From Streptomyces coryli (GTDB lineage Bacteria; Actinomycetota; Actinomycetes; Streptomycetales; Streptomycetaceae): a stretch of 33,803 nt of DNA. The translations under genes and the position numbers were made by a program. Below the pieces are notes generated by a model. That model saw nothing but the letters and a program-made list of their open reading frames with translations, searched no databases and was not told the origin of the DNA. Shown here piece by piece: positions 7,336-17,516 of this stretch (position 1 is its first letter; each line of letters starts with the position of its first letter). The stretch spans positions 1 through 33,803 of the forward strand of contig NZ_JAAKZV010000068.1 in assembly GCF_011044975.1 (NCBI RefSeq), written 5' to 3'.

Positions 7336-8513
7336 GGCTTCTCCTCGGTGGGTCGCTCCTCGGCCAGGACGCGGTCGGCGATGGCGAAGGCGGAATTCGC
7401 CGCCGGGACGCCGCAGTAGATCGCCGATTGCAGGAGCACCTCCTGGATCTCGGCGGCCGTGAGTCCGTTGGTACGGGCCGCGCGGACGTGCATCGCCAGC
7501 TCCTCGTGGTGGCCGCGGGCGATCAGCGCCGTCAGCGTGATGCAGCTGCGGGTGCGGCGGTCCAGGCCGGGGCGGGTCCAGATCTCGCCCCAGGCGTAGC
7601 GGGTGATCAGGTCCTGGAACGGGGCGGTGAAGGGTGTGGTCGCTGCCTGGGCGCGGTCCACGTGGGCGTTGCCCAGCACCTCGCGGCGTACCGTCATGCC
7701 GTCGTGATGGGCATCCGCCGCCGTCCGCGTGCTAGAGGCGACGTTGGGCCCGGAGTCGTCGAAGTGGTCGATCAGCGCCCGCAGTACGCGCTGCGGCTGC
7801 TCGGCGAGGGCGAGGTGGGCGGCGCCGTCGAGTTCGACGAGGGACGCCCGCGGGATGCCGTCCGCGAGCCGGCGTGCGTGGTCGGGCGGTGTGGCGCGGT
7901 CCTGGCGGCCGGCGAGTACCAGGGTGGGGGCGGCGATCGCGCCCATGTCGTCGTTGAGGTCGCACGTGGCCAGCGCCTCGCAGCACGCGGCGTAACCCGC
8001 CGGGTCCGCGCCGCGCTGGTCGGCGATCAGCGACGCGGTCGCTGCGCTGGGCTCGTAACCGGGCGTGAACCAGCGGTCCGGCGCGGACTCGGCCAGCCAC
8101 CCGACGCCTTCCGTACGCACCCGCGCCGCCCGCTCCCGCCACGCCGACGGATCGCCGAAGTCGGCCGAAGTGCAGAGCAGGGCAAGGGATTCGACCCGGT
8201 CGGGGTGGTGGGCGGCGAGCCACGTGCCGATGGCGCCGCCGAGCGAGACGCCGGCGTAGCGGAAGCGGTCGATGCCGAGCGCGTCGGCGAGCTCCAGCAC
8301 CAGTCCGGCGAGGTGCGGCACGGACGGCTCGGTGAGCCGCGCCGCCGGGGAGTCGCCGTGGCCCGGCAGATCGTAGCGGATCACGCGGTGGCCGCGGGCG
8401 AGGGCGGGAAGCTGGGCGTCCCACAAGCGCACGCTGGTGCCGAGGGACGGGCCGAGGAGGAGGGCGGGGGCGTCGGCGCGGCCGTCGGTGGTGTGGTGGA
8501 GGAGGTCGGTCAT
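7332..8513 (-). CDS. pcaL: Fused 3-oxoadipate enol-lactonase / 4-carboxymuconolactone decarboxylase
   Basis: A bifunctional enzyme for two late steps of the protocatechuate branch, 393 residues. Residues 1 to about 255 form an alpha/beta hydrolase: the oxyanion region after PALLLGPSLGTS, the nucleophile elbow GVSLGG with Ser90, and a histidine in DGAAHLALAEQP. Residues from about 265 form the decarboxylase (CMD) domain, with TRSCITLTALIARGHHEEL and EVLLQSAIYCGVPAANSAF. The fusion is the usual actinobacterial arrangement (PcaD and PcaC joined). The ATG at 8513 overlaps the pcaB stop by 4 bp, and the end overlaps pobA by 4 bp. A longer upstream reading lies inside pcaB and has no family similarity. 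Confidence 0.95.
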   Translation of the reverse strand: MTDLLHHTTDGRADAPALLLGPSLGTSVRLWDAQLPALARGHRVIRYDLPGHGDSPAARLTEPSVPHLAGLVLELADALGIDRFRYAGVSLGGAIGTWLAAHHPDRVESLALLCTSADFGDPSAWRERAARVRTEGVGWLAESAPDRWFTPGYEPSAATASLIADQRGADPAGYAACCEALATCDLNDDMGAIAAPTLVLAGRQDRATPPDHARRLADGIPRASLVELDGAAHLALAEQPQRVLRALIDHFDDSGPNVASSTRTAADAHHDGMTVRREVLGNAHVDRAQAATTPFTAPFQDLITRYAWGEIWTRPGLDRRTRSCITLTALIARGHHEELAMHVRAARTNGLTAAEIQEVLLQSAIYCGVPAANSAFAIADRVLAEERPTEEKP

Positions 8514-9898
8514 GCGCTGTCCCGGGATGAGGGCGAGTTCGGTGGTGCGGTTACGTGCAGCGCGCGGTCGGTCAGTTCGGGTGCCGCACCCAGGTAGTCG
8601 ATGGGGTCGAGCAGCTTGCGGATACGGCCCGCGTCGAACCGGCCGCGGAGCTCGGGGTGTTCGGTGAAGTGCGCGTCGGCGAGCTGCTCGGCGACGGCGT
8701 CCGCGAGCGGCAGGCGTCCGGCCGCGGCGGTACGGGAGGCGTGCGTGAGCAGCTCCCGCGCCCGGCCCCGCCCCACCACCGGCGCAAGCTCCGCCACCAG
8801 CCGCTCCGAGGCGATCAGCCCTCCCGAAAGATCCAGGTGCTCGCGCATCCGCGCCTCGTCCACCCGCAGCCCCGCCGCCAGCTCGGCCGCGGCGTGCGCC
8901 GCCCCGCCGGTCAGCCGCAGGGCCTCGCGCAGTGGCTGCCACTCGGCGTGCCAGGCGCCGGCCGGGCGTTCGTCCTCGGCGGGGAGCGAGCCGAGCAGCG
9001 TCGCGGCGAGCTGGGGGAGCTGCCGGGCGGCCGCGGCGATCAGCGTGGCGCGGACCGGGTTGGCCTTGTGCGGCATGGCGCTGGAGCCGCCGCCTGCCGC
9101 CTCCGCGACCTCGGCGATCTCCGTACGGGACAGGACCAGTACGTCCGCGGCGACCTTGCCGAGCGCGCCGCCGGCCAGCGCCAGCGCGGAGCCCAGTTCG
9201 GCGATCGGGGTGCGCAGCACGTGCCAGGGGAGCGGCGGCTCGGCGAGCCCGGTCTCGCGGGCGTACGCCCCCAGCAGGTCGACTCGGCCGTCAAGTGCCG
9301 CCAACGTCCCTGCCGCGCCCCCCAGTTGCGCGGGCAGCGCGAGCGCGGCGAGCCGGTCGCGGGCGTGCACGATCTGCTGCCGCCAGCCGGCCGCCTTGAG
9401 GCCGAAGGTGGTGGGCACGGCGTGCTGGGTGAGGGTGCGTCCCGGCATGGGCGTGGCGCGGTGCCGGGCCGCGAGCCGCGCCAAGGCCTCGGCCGTGGCG
9501 TCGAGGTCGGCCAGGATGTGCGTACGGGCGCGCCAACTCGTCAGCATCAACGCCGTGTCCAGAATGTCCTGGCTGGTGGCGCCCCGATGCACCCACGCCG
9601 CCGCCTCGTCGCCGACCGCGGCCGTGAGGCCGGCGACGAGGGGGATCACGGGGTTGCCGCCCTCTCGCGCGCGGACGGCGAGGTCGCGCGCGTCGAAGTG
9701 ATCGGCGTGGGCAGCGGCCTCGACCTCGGCCCGTACCGTGGCGGGGGCGCCGAGCGCGCGGGTCAGCGCCGCCTCGGCGTCCAGCATCGCCTGGAGGAAC
9801 GCGCGGTCGCCGGTTGCCGCCTCGACGGCGGAGCCGGCCCATCCGGGGGCGAGCAGGCCGACGTCGGAGGCGTCGTGGACCGGGTCAGCGGAACTCAA
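8510..9898 (-). CDS. pcaB: 3-carboxy-cis,cis-muconate cycloisomerase
   Basis: A fumarase/aspartase superfamily enzyme that lactonises 3-carboxy-cis,cis-muconate to 4-carboxymuconolactone. The signature GSSAMPHKANPVRA and the conserved HRGATSQDILDTALML and GRTLTQHAVPTTFGLK blocks are present, and the length of about 462 residues suits PcaB. The start is not certain. TTG at 9898 overlaps pcaG by 14 bp and has GGAG 10 bp upstream. An in-frame ATG at 9922 would overlap pcaG by 38 bp and adds an arginine-rich start that looks like readthrough of pcaG codons. No ATG or GTG lies between the TTG and the conserved LLAPGWAGS segment. Confidence 0.9.
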   Translation of the reverse strand: MSSADPVHDASDVGLLAPGWAGSAVEAATGDRAFLQAMLDAEAALTRALGAPATVRAEVEAAAHADHFDARDLAVRAREGGNPVIPLVAGLTAAVGDEAAAWVHRGATSQDILDTALMLTSWRARTHILADLDATAEALARLAARHRATPMPGRTLTQHAVPTTFGLKAAGWRQQIVHARDRLAALALPAQLGGAAGTLAALDGRVDLLGAYARETGLAEPPLPWHVLRTPIAELGSALALAGGALGKVAADVLVLSRTEIAEVAEAAGGGSSAMPHKANPVRATLIAAAARQLPQLAATLLGSLPAEDERPAGAWHAEWQPLREALRLTGGAAHAAAELAAGLRVDEARMREHLDLSGGLIASERLVAELAPVVGRGRARELLTHASRTAAAGRLPLADAVAEQLADAHFTEHPELRGRFDAGRIRKLLDPIDYLGAAPELTDRALHVTAPPNSPSSRDSA

Positions 9899-10439
9899 GG
9901 AACACCGTCTCCTCCCCCTCATCCCCCTGCAGCCGGATGTCGAAGCGATACACCCGCTCCCGCTCCTCCCGCGCCACCAGCGTCCCCCGCCGCTCCTCCG
10001 GCAGCGACGCGAGCAGCACATCCTCCGCACACCCCGGCAGATACGCCCGCGTGTACAGGTGATGCGTAAGCCCCCGCGCAAAAACCGCCACGCTCACATA
10101 CGGCGCCCCACCCGGCGGCGGCAGCGTCCGTACCGCATAGTGCCCGTCCGCGTCCGTCGGCACCCGCCCGAAGCCGGTGAACTCCACGCCGTCGCGCCCG
10201 ATCACCGCCCCGTCCACCGGATCCCGCCGCATCGACCCCGGCGCCCCGCCAAGCGACCCGTCGGGAGCCGCCTGCCAGAACTCCAGCAGCGCATCCGGGA
10301 TCGGAGCGCCCGCCCCGTCCCGCACCACCCCGTGCAAGGTGATCGTCCGCGGGTCGCCGGCCGGCGCGATCTCGCCGCCGCGCGCGAAGGGCAGCGCGTA
10401 GCCGTAAAAAGGTCCGACCGTCTGAGACGGAGTGATCAC
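9885..10439 (-). CDS. pcaG: Protocatechuate 3,4-dioxygenase alpha subunit
   Basis: The alpha subunit of the intradiol ring-cleaving dioxygenase that turns protocatechuate into 3-carboxy-cis,cis-muconate, 184 residues. It opens with the family pattern TPSQTVGPFYGYALPF and continues with ITLHGVVRDGAGAPIPDALLEFWQA, the intradiol beta-sandwich core. The Tyr/His iron ligands of the beta subunit are absent, as normal for alpha. The GTG start at 10439 forms a GTGA overlap with the pcaH stop, so the two subunits are probably made in a coupled way. Confidence 0.94.
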   Translation of the reverse strand: MITPSQTVGPFYGYALPFARGGEIAPAGDPRTITLHGVVRDGAGAPIPDALLEFWQAAPDGSLGGAPGSMRRDPVDGAVIGRDGVEFTGFGRVPTDADGHYAVRTLPPPGGAPYVSVAVFARGLTHHLYTRAYLPGCAEDVLLASLPEERRGTLVAREERERVYRFDIRLQGDEGEETVFLEFR

Positions 10440-11227
10440 GACTGCTCTCCTTCGCCTTCGGTCCAGGTGGCGGCCGGTCCGTCGAGCACCACATCCCATC
10501 GGTATCCGAGCGCGAACTCCGGCTTCGACAAGCCGTGTTCATACGCCGCCACCAGCCGCTCGCGGGCGCGCGCGTCGGTGACGGACTGCAGGATCGGGTC
10601 GTACGGGAAGAGCGGGTCGCCGGGGAAGTACATCTGGGTCACCAGCCGCTGCGTGAAGGCGCTGCCGAAGAGGGAGAAATGGATGTGGGCCGGGCGCCAG
10701 GCGTTCACATGATTGCGCCAGGGATACGCGCCGGGCTTGACCGTCGTGAAGCGGTAGCCGCCCTCGGCGTCGGTGAGGCAGCGGCCGACGCCGGTGAAGT
10801 TCGGGTCCAGCGGGGCCGGGTGCTGGTCGCGCTGGTGGGCGTAACGGCCGGAGGCGTTGGCCTGCCAGATCTCCACCAACTGGTCGCGCACTGGGCGGCC
10901 TTCGCGGTCGAGGATCCGGCCGGTGACGGTGATCCGCTCGCCGAGCGGCTCGCCCTGGTGCTGCCGGGTGAGGTCGGCGTCGAGGTCGGTGACGTCGGTG
11001 GGGCCGAAGACGGGTCCGGTGAGCTCGACCGCGTCGGGGTCGTCCTTGACCGCGAGCAGCGGCTGGCGCGGGTGGCGGAGCAGGGTGCTGCGGTACGGGG
11101 CGTAGTCGCGGCGCGGGTGGGCGGTGCCGTCCGGCTCGTAGGCGGCCATCTCGGTGTCGATGGCGCGCTGGTGGGGGAGTCCGGGAAGCTGAGTCTCGGT
11201 CTCGGTCTTCGTCTCGGTCTCGGTCAC
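10436..11227 (-). CDS. pcaH: Protocatechuate 3,4-dioxygenase beta subunit
   Basis: The iron-binding beta subunit, 263 residues. The intradiol domain includes [19 protein letters not shown] (ligand Tyr in GRY), then the Tyr of [10 protein letters not shown], and the two histidines of [11 protein letters not shown], together giving the expected Tyr2-His2 set. The GTG at 11227 is chosen because GAGGAG lies 7 bp upstream and it overlaps the pcaJ stop in GTGA. The first 11 residues after the start are almost only Thr and Glu with one Lys, encoded by a near-perfect ACCGAG hexamer repeat, an odd tail that the next ATG in frame (Met37 region) would remove. Confidence 0.94.
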   Translation of the reverse strand: MTETETKTETETQLPGLPHQRAIDTEMAAYEPDGTAHPRRDYAPYRSTLLRHPRQPLLAVKDDPDAVELTGPVFGPTDVTDLDADLTRQHQGEPLGERITVTGRILDREGRPVRDQLVEIWQANASGRYAHQRDQHPAPLDPNFTGVGRCLTDAEGGYRFTTVKPGAYPWRNHVNAWRPAHIHFSLFGSAFTQRLVTQMYFPGDPLFPYDPILQSVTDARARERLVAAYEHGLSKPEFALGYRWDVVLDGPAATWTEGEGEQS

Positions 11228-11871
11228 GCGCGCACTCCTCTCGTAGTGGCGACCGGGGCTCCGGTGCGGTCGCGGAGCTCGTCGAGGCTGACGTCGGGGG
11301 CGAGTTCGGCCAGCCGGAGGCCGGCGTCGGTGATGTCCAGGACGCCGAGGTCGGTGATCACGCGATGGACGCATCCCGTGCCGGTGAGCGGGAGTGTGCA
11401 CTCCTCGACGAGCTTCGGGGAGCCGTCCCGTGCCGTGTGTTCCATCAGGACGACGACCCGGCGGGCGCCGTGCACCAGGTCCATCGCGCCGCCGACGCCC
11501 TTGATCATCTTGCCGGGGACGGCCCAGTTGGCGAGGTCGCCGCGCGCGGAGACCTGCATCGCCCCGAGCACGGCGACGTCGATGTGGCCGCCGCGGATCA
11601 TGCCGAAGGAGAGCGCGGAGTCGAAGAAGGCGGCTCCTGGGCGCACCGTCACCGTCTCCTTCCCCGCGTTGATCAGGTCCGGATCGACCTCGTCCTCCCT
11701 CGGATACGGGCCGACGCCGAGGATGCCGTTCTCCGACTGCAGCACCACGTCCGCGCCCTCGGGCAGGTGCCCGGGGATCAGCGTCGGCAGCCCGATGCCG
11801 AGGTTCACGTAGCCCTCGGCGGGGAGTTCGCGGGCCGCTCGTGCGGCCATCGCGTCGCGGGTCCAGGGCAT
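11224..11871 (-). CDS. pcaJ: 3-oxoadipate CoA-transferase subunit B
   Basis: The beta subunit of a succinyl-CoA:3-oxoacid CoA-transferase, here by context the one acting on 3-oxoadipate. The 215 residues include [14 protein letters not shown] (about 20-33) and the SENG motif with the catalytic glutamate at 47, followed by [29 protein letters not shown] and the later [15 protein letters not shown] are also typical. The start overlaps the pcaI stop by one base (TGATG) and the end overlaps pcaH by 4 bp. Acetoacetate transferases look much alike; the pca neighbours decide the name. Confidence 0.92.
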   Translation of the reverse strand: MPWTRDAMAARAARELPAEGYVNLGIGLPTLIPGHLPEGADVVLQSENGILGVGPYPREDEVDPDLINAGKETVTVRPGAAFFDSALSFGMIRGGHIDVAVLGAMQVSARGDLANWAVPGKMIKGVGGAMDLVHGARRVVVLMEHTARDGSPKLVEECTLPLTGTGCVHRVITDLGVLDITDAGLRLAELAPDVSLDELRDRTGAPVATTRGVRA

Positions 11872-12626
11872 CAGGCGCGCACCGTCCTCTTCTCGATACC
11901 TTTGCCGGCGGCCTCCGCCGGGGTCAGCCGCAGCACCCGCTGCACGAAGACGCCGGGCACGTGCACCGCGTCCGGGTCGATCTCCCCCGGCTCGACGAGC
12001 TCCTCGACCTCGGCGATGGTGATGCGGCCCGCCATCGCCGCTAGGGGGTTGAAGTTGCGGGCCGACTTCGCGAACACCAGGTTGCCGTGCCGGTCGCCCC
12101 GGGCGGCCCGTACCAGCGCGAAGTCCGTGCTGATGCCGTGCTCCAGGACGTACGCGCGGCCGTCGAAGTCGCGCACCTCCTTGGGCGGTGAGGCCACCGC
12201 GACGCCGCCGTCGGGCCCGTAACGCCAGGGCAGCCCGCCGTCGGCGACCGGTGTGCCGACTCCGGCCGGGGTGAAGAAGGCGGGGATGCCGGCGCCGCCG
12301 GCGCGCAGCCGCTCGGCGAGGGTGCCCTGCGGGGTGAGCTCCAGCTCGATCTCGCCGGCGAGGTATTGGCGGGCGAATTCCTTGTTGTCGCCGACGTACG
12401 AGCCGGTGACGCGGTCGATGCGGCCGGACTTGAGGAGGATGCCGAGGCCGCCGCCGTCGACGCCGCAGTTGTTGGAGACGATGTGCAGATGCCGGGAGCC
12501 GCGCCGGTGCAGGGCGCCGATGAGGACGTCGGGGACGCCGCTGAGCCCGAAGCCGCCGACGGCGAGCGCCGCGCCGTCCGGGATGTCGGCGACGGCCTCG
12601 TCGGCCGAGCGCACCACCTTGTCCAT
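11871..12626 (-). CDS. pcaI: 3-oxoadipate CoA-transferase subunit A
   Basis: The alpha subunit of the 3-oxoadipate CoA-transferase, 251 residues. The CoA-transferase family start is clear: [20 protein letters not shown], then [13 protein letters not shown], and later [40 protein letters not shown]-like segments and [15 protein letters not shown] at 12626 follows AAGGGG by 8 bp; an adjacent GTG codon just upstream is the alternative. It is the first gene of the seven-gene pca-pob operon and faces the tandem IclR regulator across 121 bp. Confidence 0.93.
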   Translation of the reverse strand: MDKVVRSADEAVADIPDGAALAVGGFGLSGVPDVLIGALHRRGSRHLHIVSNNCGVDGGGLGILLKSGRIDRVTGSYVGDNKEFARQYLAGEIELELTPQGTLAERLRAGGAGIPAFFTPAGVGTPVADGGLPWRYGPDGGVAVASPPKEVRDFDGRAYVLEHGISTDFALVRAARGDRHGNLVFAKSARNFNPLAAMAGRITIAEVEELVEPGEIDPDAVHVPGVFVQRVLRLTPAEAAGKGIEKRTVRA

Positions 12627-12656
12627 CACGCAGTCCCCTTGCCGGTGTTCGCCTGC

Positions 12657-12678
12657 TGAACTATCGTTCATTTCTGAA
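12657..12678. promoter_or_regulatory. Three regularly spaced half-sites in the pcaI / regulator intergenic region
   Basis: TGAAC, TATC, GTTCA is a perfect 14-bp inverted repeat (12657-12670). A third half-site TGAA follows after TTTC (12675-12678), so the pieces start every 9 bp with alternating orientation. The site is in the 121-bp divergent region between pcaI and the IclR-type regulator. A palindrome plus one extra direct half-site recalls the three-repeat layout described for the IclR protein PcaU. Binding by the adjacent regulator is inferred. Confidence 0.55.
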
Positions 12679-12747
12679 GACAGTCGTGAGTCTCCGCCCG
12701 GAGGCGGCGCGCTGTCAACGGATTCGGCACGGAATGAGGGAGCGCGG

Positions 12748-15082
<2,335 letters not shown>

Positions 15083-16756
15083 TCAGGCGACCCTGGTGGC
15101 GGGCCGCGGAGCCGCGTCGGCCGGCGCGGCCGGGCCGGCGTCGGTGCGTGCCGACTGCCCCGCCGCCCACGTCGCGTAACCGCCGTCCAGATTGGCGGAC
15201 TTCCGGCCGAGACCGGCCAGCAGCCGCTGTGCGGTGTGTCCGCGCAGCCCGACCTGGCAGTGCACGATCAGGTCGCCGTCCGGCAGTTCCGCCGCGCGGT
15301 CGCGCAGCTCGTCCAGCGGGATGTTCAGCGCGCCCGGGATCGCGCCGCGGGCGTGTTCGGCGCGGGTGCGGACGTCGATGACCGCGGCGCCGCCGGTCAC
15401 CGCGTGCCACTGTACGGCGCGCGCCGTACCGTCCATCCGGTTCCCGGCGATGAACCCGGCCATCGTGACCGGGTCCTTGGCGGAGCCGTACGGCGGGGCG
15501 TAGGCGAGCTCCAGGTCGGCGAGTTCGGGGGCGGTCAGGCCGCCCGCCATCGCGGTGGCGATGACGTCGATGCGCTTGTCGACGCCGTCCTCGCCCACCG
15601 CCTGGGCGCCCAGGATCCTCCCGTCGCGGGGGTCGTAGAGCAGCTTCAGCGCGATGGGGGAGGCGCCCGGGTAGTACCCGGCATGGGAGCCGGGGTGCAG
15701 ATGCACGGCCTCGTACGGGCGGCCCGCGGCGCGCAGCCGCTTCTCGTTCCACCCGGTCGCGGCGGCGGTGAGCTCGAAGATCCGCACCACGGCGGTGCCG
15801 GATGCGGCGCGGGCGCGCACCTCGCGTCCGGTGATGGCGTCCGCGACCAGGCGGCCGTGCCGGTTGGCGAGGTTGGCGAGCGGGATCAGCACCGGCTCGC
15901 CGGTCTGCGCGTCGCGCTTCTCGGCGGCGTCGCCGACCGCGTAGATGTCCGGGTCGCTGGTGCGCATCGAGGCGTCCACCGCGATGCCGCCGCGCTCGCC
16001 GGTCTCCAGGCCCGCGGCGCGCGCGAGGCCGGTCTCGGGCCGTACGCCGATCGACATCAGCACCACATCGGCCGGGACCCGGCGGCCGTCGGCGAGGGTG
16101 ACGGCGTCCGCCAGCACCTCGGCGACCTGCGTGCCCAGCTCGACCCTGATGCCATGGGCGCGCAGCCGCTCGGCGACCGGCGCGGCCATCTCGGGGTCCA
16201 GCGGCGGCAGCACCTGGTCCGCGAGCTCGACGAGGGTGACCTCCAGGCCGCGCTCGCGCAGATTCTCCGCGGCCTCCACGCCGATGAACCCGCCGCCGAC
16301 CACGACGGCGCTGCCCGCCCCGGCGTCGAGATCGGCCGCGAGCCGGTCCACGTCGGTGACGTCCCGCAGCGTGCGGGCGCGCCCGACGCCGGGCAGGTCC
16401 GGCACGAAGGGGCGGGCGCCGGGGCTGAGCACGAGCTTGTCGTACGCCTCCTCGTACTCCCGGCCGCTGTCCACCTCGCGCACCCGCACCGTACGGGCGG
16501 CGGGGTCGACGGCGACGGCCTCCTGCCGCACCCGCACGTCGATGCGGAAGCGGGCGGCCAGCGACTCGGGCGTCTGCAGCAGCAGCGCCGCGCGCTCCTC
16601 GATGACGCCGCCGAGGTAATAGGGGAGCCCGCAGTTCGCATAGCTGACGTGTGCCCCGCGCTCCAGGACGACGATCTCGGCGTGCTCGTCGAGCCGCCGC
16701 AGCCGGGTGGCCGCCGACATGCCGCCGGCGACGCCGCCGATCACGAGGACCTTCAT
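15083..16756 (-). CDS. CoA-disulfide reductase-like FAD oxidoreductase fused to rhodanese
   Basis: A 557-residue cytoplasmic flavoprotein of the CoA-persulfide/CoA-disulfide reductase (CoADR-RHD) type. It has the FAD motif GGVAGGMSAA (about 7-16), the single active cysteine in SYANCGLPYY (Cys42), a NAD(P)H motif GGGFIGVEAAENL (about 173-185), the second FAD motif DIYAVGDAAE and a dimerisation domain with DVIATAMAGGLT. From about 440 it continues into a rhodanese domain with VIDVRTRAEHARGAIPGALN and HCQVGLRGH (Cys500). Such fusions reduce persulfides or polysulfide with NADH. The ATG at 16756 has only a weak ribosome site (AGAAG). It is the first gene of the operon, behind two operator-like palindromes. 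Confidence 0.9.
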   Translation of the reverse strand: MKVLVIGGVAGGMSAATRLRRLDEHAEIVVLERGAHVSYANCGLPYYLGGVIEERAALLLQTPESLAARFRIDVRVRQEAVAVDPAARTVRVREVDSGREYEEAYDKLVLSPGARPFVPDLPGVGRARTLRDVTDVDRLAADLDAGAGSAVVVGGGFIGVEAAENLRERGLEVTLVELADQVLPPLDPEMAAPVAERLRAHGIRVELGTQVAEVLADAVTLADGRRVPADVVLMSIGVRPETGLARAAGLETGERGGIAVDASMRTSDPDIYAVGDAAEKRDAQTGEPVLIPLANLANRHGRLVADAITGREVRARAASGTAVVRIFELTAAATGWNEKRLRAAGRPYEAVHLHPGSHAGYYPGASPIALKLLYDPRDGRILGAQAVGEDGVDKRIDVIATAMAGGLTAPELADLELAYAPPYGSAKDPVTMAGFIAGNRMDGTARAVQWHAVTGGAAVIDVRTRAEHARGAIPGALNIPLDELRDRAAELPDGDLIVHCQVGLRGHTAQRLLAGLGRKSANLDGGYATWAAGQSARTDAGPAAPADAAPRPATRVA

Positions 16757-16793
16757 GCTGTGTCACTTCTTTCGCTCAAGCCCCCCTGGACCC

Positions 16794-16811
16794 GATACCC
16801 CCGAGGGTATC
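16794..16811. promoter_or_regulatory. CsoR/CstR-type operator 1 upstream of the sulfur operon
   Basis: GATACCC, CCGA, GGGTATC is a perfect 18-bp inverted repeat, 38 bp before the flavoprotein start. The ATACCC...GGGTAT form with a C/G tract is the kind of site bound by CsoR-family repressors. The cstR-like gene at the end of the same operon is the obvious binder, giving autoregulation of the whole group. Confidence 0.68.
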
Positions 16812-16815
16812 AGAG

Positions 16816-16833
16816 GATACGGGAGGGGGTATC
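16816..16833. promoter_or_regulatory. CsoR/CstR-type operator 2 upstream of the sulfur operon
   Basis: GATAC, eight bases (mostly G), GTATC is a second 18-bp site with the same ends as operator 1. The centres of the two sites are 22 bp apart, so both present the same DNA face, about two helical turns apart. The inner bases are less symmetric than in operator 1, so it may be the weaker site. Confidence 0.55.
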
Positions 16834-16953
16834 CGCGGTGCCGCCGGATGACGTACGAATCCGGGGCTCTTCGGGTGGCTGTTGTGGGATTTATGCGATG
16901 AATGTCCTAGTTTGGCTGCGCCAGCGCATCAATCGCATGATCGGAGTGTCCGC

Positions 16954-17307
16954 ATGATCCGTACCCGCCTCTTCGGGACCCTGGCGGTGGCCGTGCTCGC
17001 CGCCGCGCTCGGCGGCCTCATCGGGCTGTCCGCCGGGACGTTCGACAGTGACTCCGGCGACAAGCCGGCGGCCGAGGACACCATGGAGAAGCCGGAGAAG
17101 TCCGGCACCGACAAGTCGGACGCCGCGCCGCCCGCCGACGCCCCGGAGTCCGGCCGGGAGCAGGGCGCGCAGCCGGGTGCCCAGCCGGGTGCCCAGCCGG
17201 GCGAGAAGGCGGCCCCGCCGGGCGCCGGCGAGCAGCAGCAGCCGGCCCAGCCTGAGCAGGGGCAGAAGCAGGACGGCGAGCTGGAGGAATGGGGTGTCGC
17301 GCCCTGA
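16954..17307 (+). CDS. Small single-pass membrane protein with disordered tail ending in EEWGVAP
   Basis: No family recognised. The 117-residue protein begins with a short basic end and one hydrophobic helix (about 7-28), so it is either anchored with its C-terminus outside or secreted; no lipobox cysteine and no clear AxA cleavage site follow. The rest is rich in Pro, Gly, Gln, Glu, Lys and Asp, with a triple GAQP repeat around residue 70 encoded by a 12-bp repeat. It ends in ELEEWGVAP, almost the same ending as the next gene. ATG at 16954 has GGAG 7 bp upstream; earlier in-frame ATG codons lack one. It is divergent from the sulfur operon by 197 bp. Confidence 0.75.
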   Translation: MIRTRLFGTLAVAVLAAALGGLIGLSAGTFDSDSGDKPAAEDTMEKPEKSGTDKSDAAPPADAPESGREQGAQPGAQPGAQPGEKAAPPGAGEQQQPAQPEQGQKQDGELEEWGVAP

Positions 17308-17401
17308 TCAGGACCGCCGAGTGACGCTGCGGTGCCGGGCGACGCTGATTGGGGTGAGGTTGTACCTTCCGGGCGGATGATGACTGAAGGGGGTCGGGGT
17401 G

Positions 17402-17415
17402 TGAGACACGTCTCA
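17402..17415. promoter_or_regulatory. Short perfect inverted repeat upstream of the second EEWGxxP gene
   Basis: TGAGAC, AC, GTCTCA is a perfect 14-bp inverted repeat, about 100 bp before the GTG at 17517 in the 209-bp gap between the two tailed membrane protein genes. It could be an operator. The stem is also long enough for a weak hairpin, but there is no T-tract. No promoter could be placed with confidence in this gap. Confidence 0.35.
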
Positions 17416-17516
17416 ACTCCGGGTCGTTTAGACCGGTTTGGGTCGCATGCAGGCTGCGGCTGCCCTAAGACTGGGGCCCGTCCGGACCAACCTCCTCGAC
17501 GGAAGGGACGGCAGAC

